In this document: one piece after another, positions 61,029 to 64,000 of the stretch
How the letters are laid out: the number at the start of each line of letters is the position of its first letter
Numbering within the stretch: the stretch's first letter is position 1
NCBI GenBank assembly: GCA_001949185.1
Contig: BDGG01000005.1
Location: 372,001-436,000, forward strand
Direction: 5' to 3'
Length of the DNA stretch: 64,000 nucleotides
Source: Ramazzottius varieornatus
Lineage: Eukaryota > Tardigrada > Eutardigrada > Parachela > Ramazzottiidae
Made by a program: the position numbers and the translations under genes
Notes under the pieces: generated by a model
What the model saw: the letters and a program-made list of their open reading frames with translations, nothing else
Told to the model about the DNA's origin: nothing
Database searches by the model: none

Positions 61029-61805
61029 TTACAGGGTGGATGGAACTGTTGTAGGACTGGTACCGTTGACAACCAACAAACTGCCCACCTCGGTGGTGGC
61101 GAGTACGGGGAGGAGGACGATGGTGTCCGCGGTGGTGGGTTCGACGAAGGAGATGCGTGCTGTCTGTCCGCTGGTGGTGCTAGCATCGCCGTCGACGCTT
61201 CTCACTGCCGTATCTGAGATACTGCTAGTGGCGGTGGTCGTGGAAGCCAAAGAGATGCTTGCGGTCTGTCCACTGTTTGTGGTTGTGGATCCTAATGAGA
61301 CACCAAGGCCGGCTACGTTATTCGTGAGCCGTCCTGTGCAATTCTGCCGCATGAATGCGTATTCGTTTTGTCGTCACAAACGTAACTTTTGGGCAGTAAA
61401 TCAAAGGCAGCACTTGGAGCAGCCCTTGCGATTAAAGTGTATTTATTACCAGTATGTCCGGTGGACAAACTGGCGCAGTCCCAGCACTACGCTCAAATTT
61501 TTTTGTGACGTCAAGGACCTTGGTCGAAAATTGCACAGGATAACGCATGAATAACGCAGCCGGCACTGTGAGACATTACCTGTCTGTCCAGAGGTACTGG
61601 CCGTGCTCGACTGTGTGGTGGTACTTCCGGTGGTTGTAGAACCTTGCGAGATACTACCTGTCTGCCCAGAAGTACTAGCCGTGGTGGTACTTCCGGTGGT
61701 AATGGTCGTGGACCCCATGGAGATACTTCCGGTCTGTCCGCTGCTCGTAGTGGTGGAATCGAATGAGATGCTGCCTGTCTGCCCAGAAGTACTTGCCATG
61801 CTCGA
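61029..61805 (-). repeat. Imperfect protein repeat SGQTGSIS-(x)n-STTT
   Basis: In the coding frame, units such as SGQTGSISFDSTTT, SGQTGSISMGSTTI, SGQTGSISQGSTTT, SGQTGNVS or SGQTAGLG, SGQTASISLASTTT and SGQTARIS recur, spaced about 11 to 33 residues and continuing across the last intron into the final exon. The DNA shows matching repeats of CTGTCTGCCCAGAAGTACT-like sequence. Confidence 0.75.
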
Positions 61806-64000
61806 CTGTGTGGTGGTACTTTCGGAGATGTTACCGGTGGAGAACGAGCCACCGCTGCTGGCGGCACCCGAGCTGCTGATGTTACCTGCTGCGGTGCTTC
61901 CAGAGCCACCGGTAGCGGAACCCCCAATGGCAGTGCTGGCAGTGGTAGTGCTTCCGGTGGTAGAACTGGCCGCGGTAGTGGTAACGCCATCAGGGTTCGA
62001 AGTGGAGTCCATCGCAGCTTGGGACAGATTCAGGCCGGAAACGTTGACAGGCAGAACAGCCAGACCGGTGAAGAAGACTGTCTCAGTTCCGTTGGCTGTT
62101 TGGACAAGTTCCTTACCTTGGAACTGCACGCTTAAGAGCAGCGTCTCGTTGAGGTTGCCCAGCTGTTGAGGACTTGATTCAGCAGCTGCTTCCGCATTCT
62201 TCTCATTCGTTTTGTCTTCCTTCTTGGCTTCTTTCTTCTTCGACTTGTCCTTTTTGGACTTTTCCTTCTTCTCTTTGCTCTTCTCCTTCTTTTCTTCTTC
62301 CTCATCATCATCATCCTCGTCGTCATCGGCATCACGTTTCTTTCGGGCAGCCGACAGGGAAGTGGTGGTGCTCCCGGTAGATGACGCTGTGGTTGTGGAA
62401 CTTGTCGTGCTGGAGGTCGAGGCAGGAGTGGTAGTCGCGGTAGAAGCACTCGAAGTAATGTTCAAGAGGGTGGCGTTAACGAGGGAAATATTGGAGCTCA
62501 GGAGAGTGCTTATCAGTGCCGAAGTTGGTATGGTCGACGCGAGGGCCAGTACGGTGCCATTGACGGTTTTCTCTTGCAGAGCCTCAGATGCACTCTGGAC
62601 ATTGGACTGCCCAGCTGCTGTGGCATTGGACTGTTCAGCTGTCGAGGCGTTGGACTTAGAAGCAATGACGGTGATCTTCCCGACTGTCAACTTTCCGCTG
62701 CTGGCCCTTTCGCCTTTCGCGGCAGCACTTCCGGCACTCTTCTGGGAACCCGAAGAACTATTGCTTTTTCCAGACTTTTTCGAGCTCTTGGCGTCTTTTC
62801 CAGTGGCCGACTCTTCTTCAGCGGTGGCAGACTCTTCTTCTCCTTCTTCGCCGGCTGCCGACTTGTCCTTCGACGAACCTTCAGACTTTCCACTGCTAGA
62901 ACCGTTTTTCCCGGACTTCCCTTTACCCGATTCCTCCCCGGCCTCTCCGTCTTCCTCTCCTTCCGAGGTCATGCTCTTACCCTTGGAGGAACTTTTGGAC
63001 TTTCCGCTGTATGATCCCTTCTTACTCTTCCCAGATTCTCCTCCGGCCTCTTCCTCGTCTTCATCACCTTCCGAAGACTTGTTCGAGCCCTTGTCCTTCG
63101 ATGAGCCCTTGGACTTTCCCCCTTCTTCCGATTTTCCACCGCCGGACTTGCCTTTTCCAGAGCTTTCCTCTTCCATTTCTCCGGACGATCCGCCCTTTCT
63201 GTCGGTCTTCTCGTCATTCCCACTCTTATCGCTGCTCTTGCCTTTGTCAGACTTCTTGTCAGATTCTTCTTCGCTGGACGAGTCGTCGGATCCGCCACCT
63301 GATTCACAGTGACATTTGTGTTTCTTGCCGTGATTAATGCTGTCTGTTTTAACCAAATAGTTTAAGTTAAGATACGTTATGGACAGACTGCAGTTTGGTA
63401 TATTTTGTTTCAATCGATTACGAAAAAGGTTAAAAAGGGAATTTCAGTTAAAAATGGCGAAATAAAGTTCTCACCTTTTTTGTCTTTCTTCTTCTCTTCC
63501 TCATCCTCTTCCTTCTCGCCATCTTTTGACTTCGAGCTTTCTTTCTTTTCGGGTTCACTCTTCTCCATCTTCTTTGACGACTTGGAACTTTCTTTCTCTT
63601 TCTTTTCAGGTTCGCTTTTCTCCATCTTCTTTGACGACTTCGAGCTAGATTCCTCCGACTCTTCCTCACCGCCTTTGGAGGCCTTCGTGCTGGCGGACTT
63701 TTTCGCTGGCTTTTCTTCTTCCGTAGCGACTGACTCTTCACTCTTCATCGCTGATTTCTTTGAGGACTTCTTTCCAGGCTTTTCATCTTCCTCCTTGACT
63801 GTGGACGACTTGGAAGCCTTACCCGCGCTTTTCTCTTCAACACCGGAGGACTTGGCATCCTTCTTAGAGTCTACGGCTTTCTCCTCCTTTGCTGAGGGCT
63901 CTTCTGCTGTTTCGGCTTCGGCCTTGGCGCCTTCGGAATCCTTGGAACTCTTCGCTTCGGATTTCTTCGCACTCTTCTTTTCAGGCTTCTCTTCGGCAGC
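61029..64000 (-). CDS. Ser/Lys/Glu-rich then Ser/Thr-rich, probably secreted low-complexity protein (N-terminus outside window)
   Basis: Exons (minus order): beyond 64000 to 63475, 63343-61580, 61312-61029; more than 850 residues seen. The first exon is nearly all K, S and E (EKPAKKSASTKASKGGEEES, with KSSKKMEKSEPEKKE twice). The second has HGKKHKCHCES with the only nearby cysteines, then hundreds of Gly/Ser/Lys/Glu residues such as GKSKGSSKDKGSNKSS. An N-glycosylation-rich Ser/Thr/Ala stretch follows (SNISLVNATLLNITSS), then a basic RKKRD site before an Asp/Glu run, a short ordered-looking segment (NETLLLSVQFQGKELVQTAN, TVFFTGLAVLPVNVSGLNLS), and mucin-like repeats of SGQTGSIS and STTT. The sequons and dibasic site suggest secretion. 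No family is recognised. Confidence 0.75.

Noticed and set aside
62212-63312. 366-codon + strand ORF, Ser/Leu/Pro-rich
   Set aside because: Antisense image of the Lys/Glu/Ser-rich exon. The minus strand continues across two splice junctions and carries N-glycosylation sequons and repeats in frame.
61029-64000. Identity with a tardigrade nuclear damage-suppressor or other known disordered stress protein
   Set aside because: Composition is superficially similar (Ser, Lys, Gly, Ala), but the N-glycosylation sequons, dibasic site and mucin-like repeats point to secretion, and no specific motif is shared that I can verify.

Overview
This is a gene-dense stretch of eukaryotic nuclear DNA from an animal. 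Genes are split by GT-AG introns, mostly about 55 to 400 bp, and lie on both strands. Motile-cilium genes (an EFHC1/2-like DM10 protein and a long ASH/MSP-domain axonemal protein), a GRB7/10/14 adaptor, a rhodopsin-family GPCR and CDK12 all point to a metazoan. Moderate GC, short introns and short spacers suggest a compact-genome invertebrate. A tardigrade is one reasonable guess, but that is inference only. There are no operons, CRISPR arrays, tRNAs or rRNAs that I can see.

Layout. 1-510: last exons of an unnamed gene (+). 584-1354: FAD synthase PAPS-reductase domain (+). 1746-3786: ERp57/PDIA3-like disulfide isomerase (-). 4248-6462: FBXO22-like F-box/FIST protein (-). 6463-8697: gene-poor, with degenerate tandem repeats. 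8698-9402: COQ10 (+). 9748-12093: HSP60 (-), and 12771-13614: HSP10 (+), head to head across one promoter. 14042-16222: citrate synthase (-). 17192-23901: HYDIN/DLEC1-like axonemal protein (+). 24167-26219: beta-tubulin copy 1 (-). 27817-28926: BPNT2-like Golgi PAP phosphatase (+). 29164-30040: STARD5-like START protein (-). 30950-31114: Tc1/mariner-type MITE. 31779-35408: GRB7/10/14 adaptor (+). 36055-38348: INPP1 (-). 39803-40838: TTDN1/MPLKIP-like protein (+). 41865-45984: CDK12/13 kinase (-). 46906-47301: U1C snRNP protein (+). 47777-48658: mitochondrial ribosomal protein bL19m (-). 49199-51075: beta-tubulin copy 2 (+). 51910-52600: decayed coding-like sequence (-). 53114-57615: GPCR (+). 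58126-60722: EFHC1/2-like (+). 61029 to the window end: Ser/Lys/Glu- and Ser/Thr-rich, probably secreted protein (-).

Most genes are ordinary conserved housekeeping or cilium genes, and neighbours are mostly unrelated in function. The exceptions are the HSP60/HSP10 chaperonin pair, which shares a promoter, and two members of the Li-sensitive inositol-phosphatase superfamily (BPNT2-like and INPP1) about 8 kb apart.

The most unusual signals are: (1) a short palindromic element centred on AAGTGGCGCAC that sits in introns of seven genes, with a weak further copy in an eighth, in both orientations (MITE or introner-like); (2) a tract of about 363 bp that I read as identical, including a whole intron, shared by the two inverted beta-tubulin genes 25 kb apart; (3) the giant low-complexity protein at the right edge; (4) nine SUMO-consensus tetrapeptides in the CDK12 N-terminus and a SUMO-interaction-like motif in the F-box protein; (5) a GPCR with HKY in place of DRY and a probable long multi-exon tail.
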